From contig JABAKD010000007.1 of assembly GCA_012845835.1 (NCBI GenBank), forward strand, positions 1,769,016-1,833,015: 64,000 bases of DNA, read 5' to 3'. Below the pieces are notes generated by a model. The model saw only the letters and a program-made list of their open reading frames with translations. It searched no databases and was not told where the DNA came from. Of this stretch, positions 11,471-21,601 are shown in pieces. Made by a program: the position numbers and the translations under genes. How positions within the stretch are numbered: position 1 is the first letter of the stretch; each line of letters opens with the position of its first letter. The DNA comes from Undaria pinnatifida (Eukaryota; Sar; Phaeophyceae; Laminariales; Alariaceae).

Positions 11471-11719
11471 CTTCAACAATAATAAGACAGCCACGAACGT
11501 TTGGATGCCTGCCACACGCTTCCTTTTTTGTTGTTTACTTCGTACGATCTGTCGATTGAACTTCCATTAATAAATCAACTTGCTCCTGACTTGCTTTTGC
11601 ACGCAACGGTGCCTTCTTTCTGGGATTGTTTTCATGTGCGATCGATCGATGTGAACGCTCATACTGCAAAATGTCGGATTACGAAAACACAACAATAGTA
11701 ACATCATTTTGTTCCTCGT

Positions 11720-12740
11720 GCAGTTGCCGCCCCTTCCAGTACCGGTTCATCCGATCCAGCCAGGGGGCGATGTCGGTGGAATCAGCACCACCGTATTTCA
11801 TTTATTATTGGGCGTTGCCGGACAGCAAGACATGACAACAATCAAGCACAAACGTGTAGCATATACTACCACTAATGATTGTGGTCGAGCGACAGCAAAA
11901 CTGAATATGTTTCACGCGGGCTATGATAGAAGCACTGTACCTCTTTTTGGCTGGGTTTTTTTCGAAATGACGGGGGTACTCGAAATGACGGGGGTACTTA
12001 GCCCTGTAGGGGCTTCAGAACAAAAAAAAACGACGATTACAACTGACGATTTCAGCATCCTTCATGCGAAGCAACCCCCATTAATGCATCCATGCATCAA
12101 TGCTATTACTAGATTAGCGGGCGACGTTCTTTTACTGTCGAACTCTAGACTAACGATGCAAGCGCCTGTAAGACACGCGCAAAGCATGCTTGCACTGCCG
12201 TGTGTTGCAGCGCTCGCACCATGATGGGGACGCGCTTATACTTTGTGTTGTCGCTGTACATGGGTCCCAAAATGGTTTACCTTATAAATCGACGGGATGT
12301 CGTTCTTGTTTTGCGATTTTTTTTTCCCCTGCATGCCTAAGCCATGGGTTGGTTTATCACAATGGTTGAAATCACTTTCATTTTTCCCCACACGATCAAT
12401 GAATCAATTTGTGGGTGAGGTATTTGATAGAGCTTATCAAGAAAGCATTTTCCTCAGACTTCAGGCAACATGGTGATGTCACCTTCACAGTAACATGTGT
12501 CCTCCAAAAACAATAACCTCGAATGCTCGAACGTTTGCCATGCTTTTATTTTTGTCGTTGAACAATGTTTCCGTGCAGTTCCCACCTCTTCAGGTGCCGG
12601 TTAACCCTATCCAGTCTGCGGGCGATGTTGGCGGAATCAGCACCTTTGGCGAGGAAAAGATCATCTTCAGGAGGCAGAAGCAGAGGGCCAGGCTTCGAAA
12701 GCGCGCAGAGGAATGGTGGAGAGCTGGCGGCGGTACCCAT
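11720..12740 (+). repeat. Duplicated exon-like segment (PPLxVPVxPIQ motif), two copies
   Basis: Positions about 11724-11800 and 12579-12740 both follow a GTGCAG that would serve as a 3' splice site. Both encode Q(L/F)PPL(P/Q)VPV(H/N)PIQ followed by GDVGGIST. The second copy stays open into a basic stretch (RRQKQRARLRKRAEEWW) and reaches a possible 5' splice site, ATGAG|GTGATA, at about 12745. It could be the remains of tandemly duplicated exons of one plus-strand gene. The family is not recognised. Confidence 0.4.
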
Positions 12741-13004
12741 GAGGTGATAATTAGCAATGAGCACATCATAGCAGGGGGGAAACCGAGCCATACCCCCACC
12801 CCCTCAGCCCCTAACAAACGTTCACCATTTGTGAATATCAATCCCCCCCCCCCCCCGACCAATAATCGCAACGCATGAACGTCGATGTCACCCTCCCAAA
12901 CAAATAATCGCAATATATGAATGGCAACATCCCCCCTCCCCGCACCCTCCCTCTGGCCTCCCTCCGACCCGACCGACCGTTTTTTTTACAGTGTAGCGAA
13001 GACT

Positions 13005-14036
13005 ACTGTATTACCCGTCTGATATTGGCACTACTGGTACCCGTGGTGGTGTTGATCAAAGGCATGTCGTGTGGGCTCCCTCCCTCTCTTCCCCCTCCAT
13101 CCTATCCCCTCCTCCCCTGTCGCCTGCGATCTGACCCAAAAAGTCTTATTAGGATAACGACGACTACCCGCCGTCCGATATCGGTACTAATGGTGATGAT
13201 GATAGTGGTGGTGACGATGGTGGTGATAGTGATAGTGGTGGTGACGATGATGATGGTGATAGTGATAGTGGTGGTGATAGTGATACTGGAAGTGATAGTG
13301 GTGGTGGTAGTGATAGTGGTGGTGGCGATGGTGATAGTGATAGTGGTAGTGGTGACGATGGTGGTGATAGCGAGAGTGGTGACGATGGTGATAGTGATAG
13401 TGGTGGTGGCGATGGTGGCGATAGTGATAGTGGTGGTGGCGATGGTGGTGATAGTGATAGTGGTGGTGACGATCGTGATAGTGATAGTGGTGACGGTGGG
13501 TGGTGACGATGGTGGTGATAGTTGTGGTGACGATGGTGGTGATAGTGATAGTGGTAACGATGGTGGTGATGGTGATAGTGGTGGTGGCGATGGTGGCGAT
13601 AGTGGTGGTGGCGATGGTGGTGATAGTGATAGTGGTGACGATGGTGGCGATAGTGGCAGCGGTGGTGTTGACCGAAGATAGGTTGCTTGGTTGCTTGGAC
13701 TCCCAAAAACAAAATGACACGAATGAATGACAACCAAACCCCTCTTCTCCCGTTCCACCACCCCTCCACACGCCTCCTTCTGCTCTCCAACTGCCCGCGT
13801 TTTCATTAAATGGTTGACCCAAACACCCATTGTTTTACAGGATAACGATGACTACCAACCAACTGATATGGGTGGCGGTGATGGTGGTAGTGGTGGTTGT
13901 GGCGGTGGTGGTGGCGATGGAGGTGGTCGTGGAGATCGAAGGCATATTGCTTGGGCATCCTCTTCCAAGGGCTTTCTGCCGTCCAGCCTGTCTCCTGTGC
14001 CTTGTAGCCGTAGACCCGGGGGCGTGTTGACCGTGT
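13005..14036 (+). repeat. Three exon-like units (DYxPSDIG...GVDRRH), the middle one expanded by a Gly/Asp/Ser-coding repeat
   Basis: Three units at about 13005-13090, 13155-13690 and 13842-14036 follow 3'-splice-like sequences (TTTTTTACAG, TCTTATTAG, TTGTTTTACAG). They begin with an acidic DDY-(x)P-(S/T)-D-(I/M)-G-like peptide and end with GGVD(Q/R)R-like or GRGDRRH peptides followed by VxWAP/IAWAS. The middle of the second and third units is filled with Gly/Asp/Ser codons (GGDSDSGG-like). The arrangement looks like a triplicated exon of a plus-strand gene. Unit 1 has a different frame near its start and unit 2 a stop near its end, so some are probably dead. Confidence 0.4.
13190..13675. repeat. 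GGTGATAGTGATAGTGG-type minisatellite
   Basis: About 485 bp of GAT/GGT/AGT trinucleotide mosaics. In one plus frame it encodes Gly/Asp/Ser repeats; other frames give Val/Met or, on the minus strand, His/Ser/Thr tracts. It sits inside the second exon-like unit described at 13005-14036. Confidence 0.9.
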
Positions 14037-15815
14037 AACATATGTAGAACTTTGTCTCGTTTCCTATATCTGCAAAATATTGTGCCAATGCGACATCATG
14101 AAAATGTCCATCATGCAGTCCTTCTGGAGTGGTTCCGCTTTAGCCGTTGCTTATAGGAACAACAGCAGCAATATCAAGTTTGTGGATATTTTTCCTTACA
14201 CCATCTCAGCGGCTGTATCTCCCCTCCCAAGAGCTTGCTTCACTCCAATATTTCTTCCGTAGCGTTACGCCGCAGAACCGGAGGCGTGTTGGCGGTGTAG
14301 GAGACATCCCTTTCGATCCCTACGCGTAAGTCAATAAATTTCTCTGATTCGATCTCAATTGAAGGATTTATGGATTTTTCAACGAATCAAGGTAAGCGTG
14401 GTATCATTCCGTCTACCGGTGTCCTAATGGGAACCTAATATCAAATTTCCGAGAAATATTTTTACGAAATACGAAATATATGTTTGTACACTGTTTCAGC
14501 GCCCTATCTCCCCGTCCAGTAGTGCATCCTTCCGTCCAGCCTATCTCCTGCAGCGTTTCGCCGTATACGCGGAAGAGTGTTGACTGTACAATAGATAAAG
14601 TACATCTGAGACACGCTACCTTAGGACTTGCACTCCTACATATCCTATCGTTCGTCTATGATAGTACCAACCTGAGTATTCGATTTCCTTTTGCCTCTGT
14701 CAGGAGGGGTGTGACACCCTGTCCCTGTAATAGACCCTAGGAGCGTGACGGGCTTACCCGCTGTACGGACAGAGCTGATGCGATGGAGTTTCCAGCCGAT
14801 GGTCAAAGGCATAATGTATACGACACCTTTCTTCGAAGCCGTGTTGAAATAACACATAATGGCAGCGACGCAAGATGCAAGAAGAAGGCTCTATCAACCT
14901 CAAATCAACCTGACTGGGTTTCTCGTGTACCTGTCTGTGCTTGTGGTATTTGGTTCGTGTAAGACACGGTTGGCATTATGGCACTGGGGACGTGTGCGTT
15001 AATAGTTGTGGTTACACAGAAAACAAAGCAAACCCGCATATATTGAGTTCCCTCGACGGGCATCCATGTAGGAATCAAGTATTTCCATCAAATAACTAAT
15101 CAAGTAGATAAAGTAGAGTATCGCGTGCGGCTAAACCTGCGGAATAGGAGAAAAAGGCCGCGCAATCCGGGATATTCCGCAATTAATTTCCACCTATACC
15201 ACAAACGCCAATCTACTATTGTTGGAACTCCCTAATGTCGCCGAGTTGTTGCCATTGCTGCATCGTTGTACAAGCACAATCAACATACCCTCATTTTTAT
15301 TCCGAGCAGTGTAAGAAGCGATTCCGTGGCGGCGCATTTCACGATTTCGGGAAGCACAATGTCTTGTCTCTTGTACCGCTTCCCCGTGGAAGCGGCGGCG
15401 TGTTGACGGAGTCTCAGCAGTAGTTAGAGTTTGTCTGAGTCGTCATACGACAATGGTGGCACTTTTTGGGAGTCGTTCTACGGCATCCCTCTCAACTTTT
15501 CTTTAACTAAATCGCTGGATTTGAAGCCAGCTTCCGGCCGTATCTCCTGAACTACGATCCCTCTTGCCGCCTTCCCGACGTCATCATTCGATAGTCCTGT
15601 GCAGACGAAAAAAACACAGCAAGAAAACCCTTTCATAGCATCCTTCCTTGAGTCGTGTCGAGCAGCCATGAAACGTTTGTAAAAGGAAATCGCTGGTTTA
15701 AGGATGCGACGGCTATGGTAGAAACAATCTTGGGGCTCGTCACCTGAGGGGCTACCCTGTCTCTGATACCGTCTCGCCGTAGAAGCGAGGGCTTTGTTGA
15801 CGGTATTGTAGTCGA
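13976..15815. repeat. Five copies of a 60-70-bp segment (VNTPP motif on minus strand)
   Basis: Copies at about 13976-14036, 14245-14305, 14521-14590, 15347-15415 and 15741-15810. On the minus strand they read (Y/D)(T/S)VNTPP-(x)LR or a decayed version of it. On the plus strand, four end in GGVLTV-like peptides, often followed at once by a stop. Spacing is irregular. They could be duplicated terminal exons or pieces of a degenerate transposon; the strand is unresolved. Confidence 0.4.
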
Positions 15816-16165
15816 GACGCGCTACACGACACAGGCGTTACTAGCAATTTTGGGCCATGTCTTGTCTGGTTGACGGGGGAGCTCGCCAACATCTTTTCTC
15901 TCACGAAGCCGCCGGTTTTGAAACCAGCTCCCGGACGTATCTCCTGAAATAAATACTGTGCCCCGTGCCACCCCGACGTCAGCGTTCGACAGTTCTTTTT
16001 GTATGCAAACAAGTAAATACATTCAAAATAATGTTTTCATATAATATTTCCTCGTGTCGAGCAGCCAGCCGTGAAACGTTTGTTTCGAAAGAAAATCGCT
16101 GGTTTTTTTCTGAGGGGGGGTCTATCGTAAACTCAGTCGTCTGGTTGACAGGGCTCCCCAACCGA
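15470..16165 (-). repeat. Tandem minus-strand exon-like pair (QEIRPxAGFK motif)
   Basis: Two units, about 16160-15880 and 15725-15478 on the minus strand. Each starts with a segment related to the 126-bp insertion in element E2, passes through a VG(V/K)A(x)RG(T/I)V-type peptide and reaches QEIRP(G/E)AGFK(T/S), then (V/L)(R/K)EK. The peptide match survives DNA divergence, which suggests former coding function. No known family. Confidence 0.4.
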
Positions 16166-16400
16166 ATAAGACCAAGGTTACGGTAGAGGAGTTACCCCAT
16201 TGTCACTACCGAGTTGGAGCTACTACCATAGCACGAACGAGTCCAGCGACTCCGTACCTCACGGCCAAAAATAGTGCAGGCGTTATTTCTGGCACAGCGT
16301 AGCTTACCATTCCATTGCGGATTCATATCACAACATCAAGACAGCTCACGAAAAACTCAAGACCGCGAAGGAACAGGGGGGTTACTCTCTCTAAATCGTG
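16165..16400. repeat. Dispersed repeat, copy 2 of 2
   Basis: Matches 941-1290 in the same orientation, starting at CCAAGGTTACGGTAG and passing through CATAGCACGA and CGTAGCTTACCATTCC blocks. No TSD found. Confidence 0.45.
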
Positions 16401-17403
16401 GTAGTTTCCTATGACGCAAAACTATTTTCCGTCTGTAAGACTTCAGGCTCGAGCCTGAAAAATGCCGATAACAAACAGACTAGCGGCACGGATGATTTGC
16501 GAATATGTTCCATCAACAATCCAAGAGTCGGCCAGGCCATCGTTGGCAGGAACACGCGGGGTAGTCAGCGGGGCGGGGCGTATGAAAGAAGCGCAGCACT
16601 TAAGAGCGCATGTGAAACTGGTATTTTGATAAATGCATTTCGAGCAGACAACCAATCAGAACATTAGCTGTCAACTGAGGACTGCCATTTAAAGCTCAAA
16701 ACGTCAGCTGTGAGTTTGTTAAATTTAGGGTCAATACTCATCTTTGCAAGCTGCGTGATACACCGACCGCGCACTTGTCCTGCTAAGATGCTCCACTGGT
16801 AGGTGCTCGGGTCGGAGTAGGTTCACAGGAGGGCACTCATGATGTACAAGCAGAGAAGAAAGGGAAATGTATAGATTATCGTGGCCCCGTGGGAGCTCGT
16901 TGAAAAGTCCCAGTCAAGGCACCGCAGAACACAGAATGGAAATTCGTCAATATAGAAACATCCATAATTGTATCTGTGGAAACCCCAACAAATACGGTTA
17001 GTCTACAATGTATATCTCGTCACCGAGTACGTGAGCGTTCTCAACAGCTCCTCTGCTCCCTGCTCGGGGAACGAGATAACACAGCATCGTTCGTCACACC
17101 CCAGTGATCCAAAACAAGACAATCATGTATTCAAATCCACTATCAATAGGATGAAGAATCAGTGTCGACATTGGACCCGCGTTCTATGTAAAAGCCGACT
17201 ATTAATATTAATAATACTCGTTTAAAGAGCGGTTTGATATAAAATGCCTAGACGACACCAGGTATTATATCTCTGCGTTACTCATGATGTGTAGAATGGT
17301 ATCAGTAAGCAGCGTCAACTATTACTGCTGTCTACTTATCTACGTGGTATCTTACAAGGTATCATTTCTGCCATCGCTGCCGGGGTTTTGTGATGATCAC
17401 AGA
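16401..17403. other. No gene recognised; flank of E4 duplicated at 20392-20510
   Basis: The segment about 17148-17290 (AATCAGTGTCGACATTGG, then AGAGCGGTTTGATA, then GACACCAGGTAT) resembles 20392-20510 on the other side of element E4, so E4 apparently landed between two members of a local duplication. A TTTGCAAGCTGCGTGATAC motif at about 16744 recurs near 59.8, 61.8 and 63.8 kb. Confidence 0.4.
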
Positions 17404-17860
17404 TATTACGGAAGGGGAGGCTAGGGATAGAGGCGGATCCGATGTCTATGTGGGTCTGAGTGGTCTCTAGCCATTCATGCGGCAGGACCCTAGGTCTTGT
17501 GTGCATTGTACAGAGAGGAAGGTGCCAGAGGGACCCAGCCTACAAAGCACTGCTACCGACCTGATGATAGCAGCCTCCCGATCGGTACCGAGTTCGGTGG
17601 TTGAGCCTGAACAGCGGTAGTGTAAGCCTTGAAGGTGGCTTGTGAGAAGGAGTAGAAGGTCTCCGGTCGTGGATACGGTATTCGCTTTATGGATTATTGC
17701 TAACTCAGGGCAAGCAAAGGAGTATAGAGCAGAGGGAGGCGAGGAACCAGTCGCTCCCCGACGGGGACCCTGCAAGACGGACCATACTGCTAGTACCTAT
17801 TGGGACTAACGCATTCCCAAAAGTGCAACTCCTATCAACCGTAACAATGTAACCGTAACA
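17404..17860 (-). repeat. E4 3' LTR
   Basis: 457 bp, same length and apparently the same sequence as the other E4 LTR. A 102-codon open frame lies inside both copies; its identity reflects the repeat and I do not call it a gene. The LTR ends are TG...TA rather than the usual TG...CA. Confidence 0.85.
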
Positions 17861-19111
17861 TCCCCCCATTAGTATGAACAGCTGTTTGTCAGCTGCAACA
17901 TACTAATTAACGGTAGCAGGGATAGTGACAACCGCGAGGTGACACACTTCCTTTGGCGAAAACTACCGGTGATGTCTTTGAGTAGGTCGAGCGGCCAACC
18001 GAAAATTACAAGAGGCAAAAAGTGGCAAAACTCAAATAAAATCCACTGCTCTTCATAATTCTCACTGCGCGTTGGCTCGCGGCCCGACATCGACTTGCGC
18101 GAAGGTAAAACCGGCTTCCGGGAAAAACCCTTCGCTCCCCATCCCGAGAGCCCTAGAATTTAGACAACAACCGAAAACATCAAGTGACACTCGGACGTAA
18201 AATACTCTAAAAAAAAAACGTCCCTCGCTTGGTGTTCCCACTGTAGTTGCTGCCCGGCTCTCAACACCTACAGCGCGGGAAAAACCTGGCCATCCAGGAA
18301 AAAACCCATAGCGCAAAGCCCTACAACACCAAACTCACACAAACGCCACGGCACACCGCACGAACCCACTTGGGTGCTACCGAGCGCAGGGCCACCCTTC
18401 GACTACCAATCAGACCAGAACATCTAATCAGCCCGTCTCCAAACATTCAAACTTTAACTGGCTGTCAACTGGGGGCACGCTCGAAAATCGACAACACCAT
18501 AACTTCCCCCCTAGCATAATGCGATGACAAGAGACATATGCTATAGCAATACTGTGACTGTATAGCCAAGGGTACAGAGCCGCAAAACTTTTTACCGAAA
18601 TAATGACCTCAACCGAAAGAAAAAAAAATAAAAAACAAGGAATTCAACTCGAACACTCGCACCCAACCCAAGTACAACAGCGTTCACAACGTCGTCGCAC
18701 TATTGTAAAATAACACACATCTTGCTGCCCCATACTGTTTTACACCCGGCCGACCGGTGCCCGGGTGATTCCCGTCTTAACCCACAACAAAACGGCATTT
18801 CCCCCGACCCCATTTTATCCAAAACGAAAAGCTAGGCCCAACGGACAGCTAACTACAGCAGTCCCGCAGGAGGAAAATTGGCCACCGGGTCGAAACCCCC
18901 TGTATGTCTTGTATCATCCAAACCATGGTGATTGCAACAATGGCCCCATTCAAACGATTACCATGGCCAGAACCTAAAATGCCAAGTGGCGCCCTACTCA
19001 CCCATGCCCCTCAAAGTAGCGTGGGGTGGTGGCCTGACAAATTATTCCTCGCATGACTCAAACATGGTACGAATAATGCTCACACCCTTTTCTCATCACC
19101 CAACGGTAGGT

Positions 19112-19330
19112 TCAACAAAAACTTAATTTGAGATTAAAAGGGGTCGCCGCAAGGGATTTCGTCAAAATATCCGCGTGCTGCTCTTCCGAAGCTACAAATT
19201 GAATATCATTTTTCTTCGCACGAAGTAGCTCTCGGACGAAATGGAACCGCACATCCATGTGTTTGCTCCGGCGGCCTGACCAACTACTATGACCAAACAC
19301 GTGAACATACGTCTCGCACACCAGAGTAAT
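19112..19330 (-). pseudogene. E4 internal remnant: C-terminal piece of copia RNase H
   Basis: The minus-strand frame includes SKHMDVRFHFVRELLRAKK and then FVASEEQHADILTKSLAAT, the conserved end of Ty1/copia RNase H (R-S-K-H-I-D-V-R...H-A-D-I-L-T-K). The E2 peptide at 34.35-34.49 kb is very similar. The following about 330 bp of non-coding DNA (19110 down to about 18780) also matches the E2 region after 34486. Everything upstream (gag, protease, integrase, reverse transcriptase) is missing. Confidence 0.75.
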
Positions 19331-19676
19331 TTTCTAGATACAGATACCCACACATAACATTCACCCCGCTATCGCAACAAAGCATCGTAATATTTTTTTG
19401 ACCGAACTACTCCACTCCAAATCGAACATCTGCCACCAACTGGATGTACCATGAAACAACAAAAACGAAAAGAGAAACAAACGAAGGTCGCATAGCAAGG
19501 CAGCAACCGCGGCAAAAAGCAACAGCAGAACAGCAGCGGAAAGCAACACAAGAAATGAGTGAACGAGCTAACTGAGGAATATGGCGCAGTATGCGAGTCT
19601 TTGTACAAACAAAGGAGCGCAAAAGTATGTGCGCAATCATGCTATCCTGAGAAGGACATGCGAACCAAAACCACCT

Positions 19677-19780
19677 GCAGTAGAGACAGGCGGAGGCGGT
19701 CAGACAGCAACAATAGCAGAAAACAGCAGCAGTAGAGACAGGCGGAGGCGGTCAGACAGCAACAATAGCAGAAAACAGCG
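19677..19780. repeat. Approximately 51-bp tandem duplication in E4 leader
   Basis: Two adjacent, almost identical units carrying GTAGAGACAGGCGGAGGCGG and CAGCAACAATAGCAGAAAAC. They lie in the E4 region where a leader or gag would be expected. No function is evident. Confidence 0.7.
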
Positions 19781-19887
19781 GCCTAGCAGCAGAATACATT
19801 GCTTGAGAGATGAGTGCAAACGGGAGGGAGTTGACAAATGCAGCGGAACATGCGAGCCTTTCAATATATACGAAGAAACGTGGAAAC

Positions 19888-19915
19888 CCGAGTTCGATTC
19901 TCGGATTGGACACCA
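19888..19915 (-). promoter_or_regulatory. E4 primer-binding region: complement of a whole tRNA T arm and acceptor end
   Basis: Read on the plus strand this is the 3' part of a tRNA: T stem CCGAG (19888-19892), loop TTCGATT (19893-19899), stem CTCGG (19900-19904), acceptor strand ATTGGAC, discriminator A and CCA (19913-19915). The minus-strand element RNA would pair with that tRNA. Retroviral-type primer sites are normally about 18 nt and stop at the modified A58 in the T loop. This match runs through the loop and the far side of the stem, about 28 nt. No matching 5' half is found upstream, so this is not a tRNA gene. Confidence 0.75.
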
Positions 19916-20372
19916 TATTACGGAAGGGGAGGCTAGGGATAGAGGCGGATCCGATGTCTATGTGGGTCTGAGTGGTCTCTAGCCATTCATGCGGCAGGAC
20001 CCTAGGTCTTGTGTGCATTGTACAGAGAGGAAGGTGCCAGAGGGACCCAGCCTACAAAGCACTGCTACCGACCTGATGATAGCAGCCTCCCGATCGGTAC
20101 CGAGTTCGGTGGTTGAGCCTGAACAGCGGTAGTGTAAGCCTTGAAGGTGGCTTGTGAGAAGGAGTAGAAGGTCTCCGGTCGTGGATACGGTATTCGCTTT
20201 ATGGATTATTGCTAACTCAGGGCAAGCAAAGGAGTATAGAGCAGAGGGAGGCGAGGAACCAGTCGCTCCCCGACGGGGACCCTGCAAGACGGACCATACT
20301 GCTAGTACCTATTGGGACTAACGCATTCCCAAAAGTGCAACTCCTATCAACCGTAACAATGTAACCGTAACA
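19916..20372 (-). repeat. E4 5' LTR
   Basis: Upstream LTR of the minus-strand element. Its inner edge abuts the complement of a tRNA CCA end at 19915, which fixes the boundary. Confidence 0.85.
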
Positions 20373-21598
20373 CAGAGCTTGTTGTATCTCTCTAGGGTGA
20401 ATGATCAGTGCGGACACTGGGTGTGCTAGGAGCCGGTGTGAGTTCTCCTTGAAAGAGTGGTTTGATAAGAAATGGTACCTTCCAGGTATGCGACACCAGG
20501 TATCACACATTACATGTGAGTTAACCGCAAGACATATATAATTATGTTTTATTGGACTAATATTTATAGTACTCCCTGTTGCAGGTTGCAGATCATCCGA
20601 TGCCCAGTCCATGTTGAGTTGATAGGGAGGGCTGGTCATGTCACTAGTGTATTGAATCGCATGTATTCAGCGTTCTCGTTGCGCTTACTTTTTCTCCTAT
20701 CTATGATATCTTGTCATTTTCTTGCTAAAATATATATGATGACAATCCACACCCACCTGCTTTAAGCGGACGATCCTGCGAGCAGGGTTATTTTAGCTAC
20801 AACAGCAACACAGCAGTCGCGAGACACCAAGCGGTGCAGTTGATACCATGGCTCCTTGCTCTTCATTTCAAGCACTACCGGGCAGTACTTACATCACAAA
20901 GGTGTGGATCCAAGCACCTGGTCCCGAACGCTCACGTAGGTGTGATAAAAGGCTACGGAAATTAATATATGCATCCCTTGTTCTCTATGATTGCTGGCCT
21001 TTTCTCTTGCTGGCTTCTTCGTATTCCTAGATCCGCCTAAGTTATTTAAAAAGAACGGAGAACGCAGTTACCGTAGCAAGTTGTGGTTTTTCAATTTTAT
21101 AAATCAACTGTGAGCACGACCGATTGAAATGATTGAGTGTGCTTGGTCATACCTAAGTACGAGTAGCTCTGATGTTACTAGCAGTTGAAGTATTGGTTTT
21201 TGAAATAACAAATTGAAACAGCCGGGTGAGTTACGCATGAAATTACCTCAGTACTGTTACGCTATGTACAACGTACTTTTATGAAAAAAAAATATTATGT
21301 GAGGGACGTTGAATTTTCGATGTTCCCCCTCACGCGCTGTACAATCAGGTAGGTTAAGTGCATGAGTATCCAAAATAACACTCCTGCATGAACCTATCCG
21401 GTTGTACATTCTATTCGTTATATTTATTTTTCTGTTTTTTCCGCAAAGTTACAACCCGTCCTACAATATTCGAAATTGCTATTAATATATATTAGGATTA
21501 ATAATCATTTGTATTCCATTTGGTCCTGGTCATATCGTTTAATTCATATTTTGAATCGGAGGACGGTCAAAACTACACAGCGTGATTGTTACCTACTC
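20373..21598. other. No gene recognised
   Basis: AT-richer DNA with short frames only. The first 140 bp repeat part of the left flank of E4. Nothing else supported. Confidence 0.45.
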
Positions 21599-21601
21599 TA
21601 A

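Larger units (their letters stand above)
17404..20372 (-). mobile_element. E4: non-autonomous LTR retrotransposon, minus strand
   Basis: A direct repeat of 457 bp (17404-17860 and 19916-20372), identical wherever I compared it, encloses about 2.05 kb. Read on the minus strand, the LTR starts TGTTACGG and ends CCGTAATA. The 5' LTR is followed at once by a primer-binding region complementary to a tRNA 3' end, and the 3' LTR is preceded by a purine tract, GGGGGGA (complement of 17861-17867). A 4-bp TSD, CAGA, lies at 17400-17403 and 20373-20376. The interior keeps only the last part of a copia-type RNase H frame and a UTR-like stretch, so the element depends on enzymes from elsewhere. Identical LTRs imply a recent insertion or gene conversion. 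Confidence 0.85.

Noticed and set aside
13102-13830. Minus-strand His- and Ser-rich frames of over 200 codons
   Set aside because: They read the GAT/GGT/AGT array in the antisense direction; only the acidic plus frame connects to conserved flanking peptides.
17467-17775. Two identical 102-codon genes (17467-17775 and 19979-20287)
   Set aside because: They are the same open frame in the two LTRs of E4; identity follows from reverse transcription, not from protein constraint.
19880-19915. A tRNA gene
   Set aside because: Only the 3' part (T arm, acceptor strand, CCA) is present; no 5' half, D arm or anticodon arm upstream, and it abuts an LTR exactly as a primer site should.
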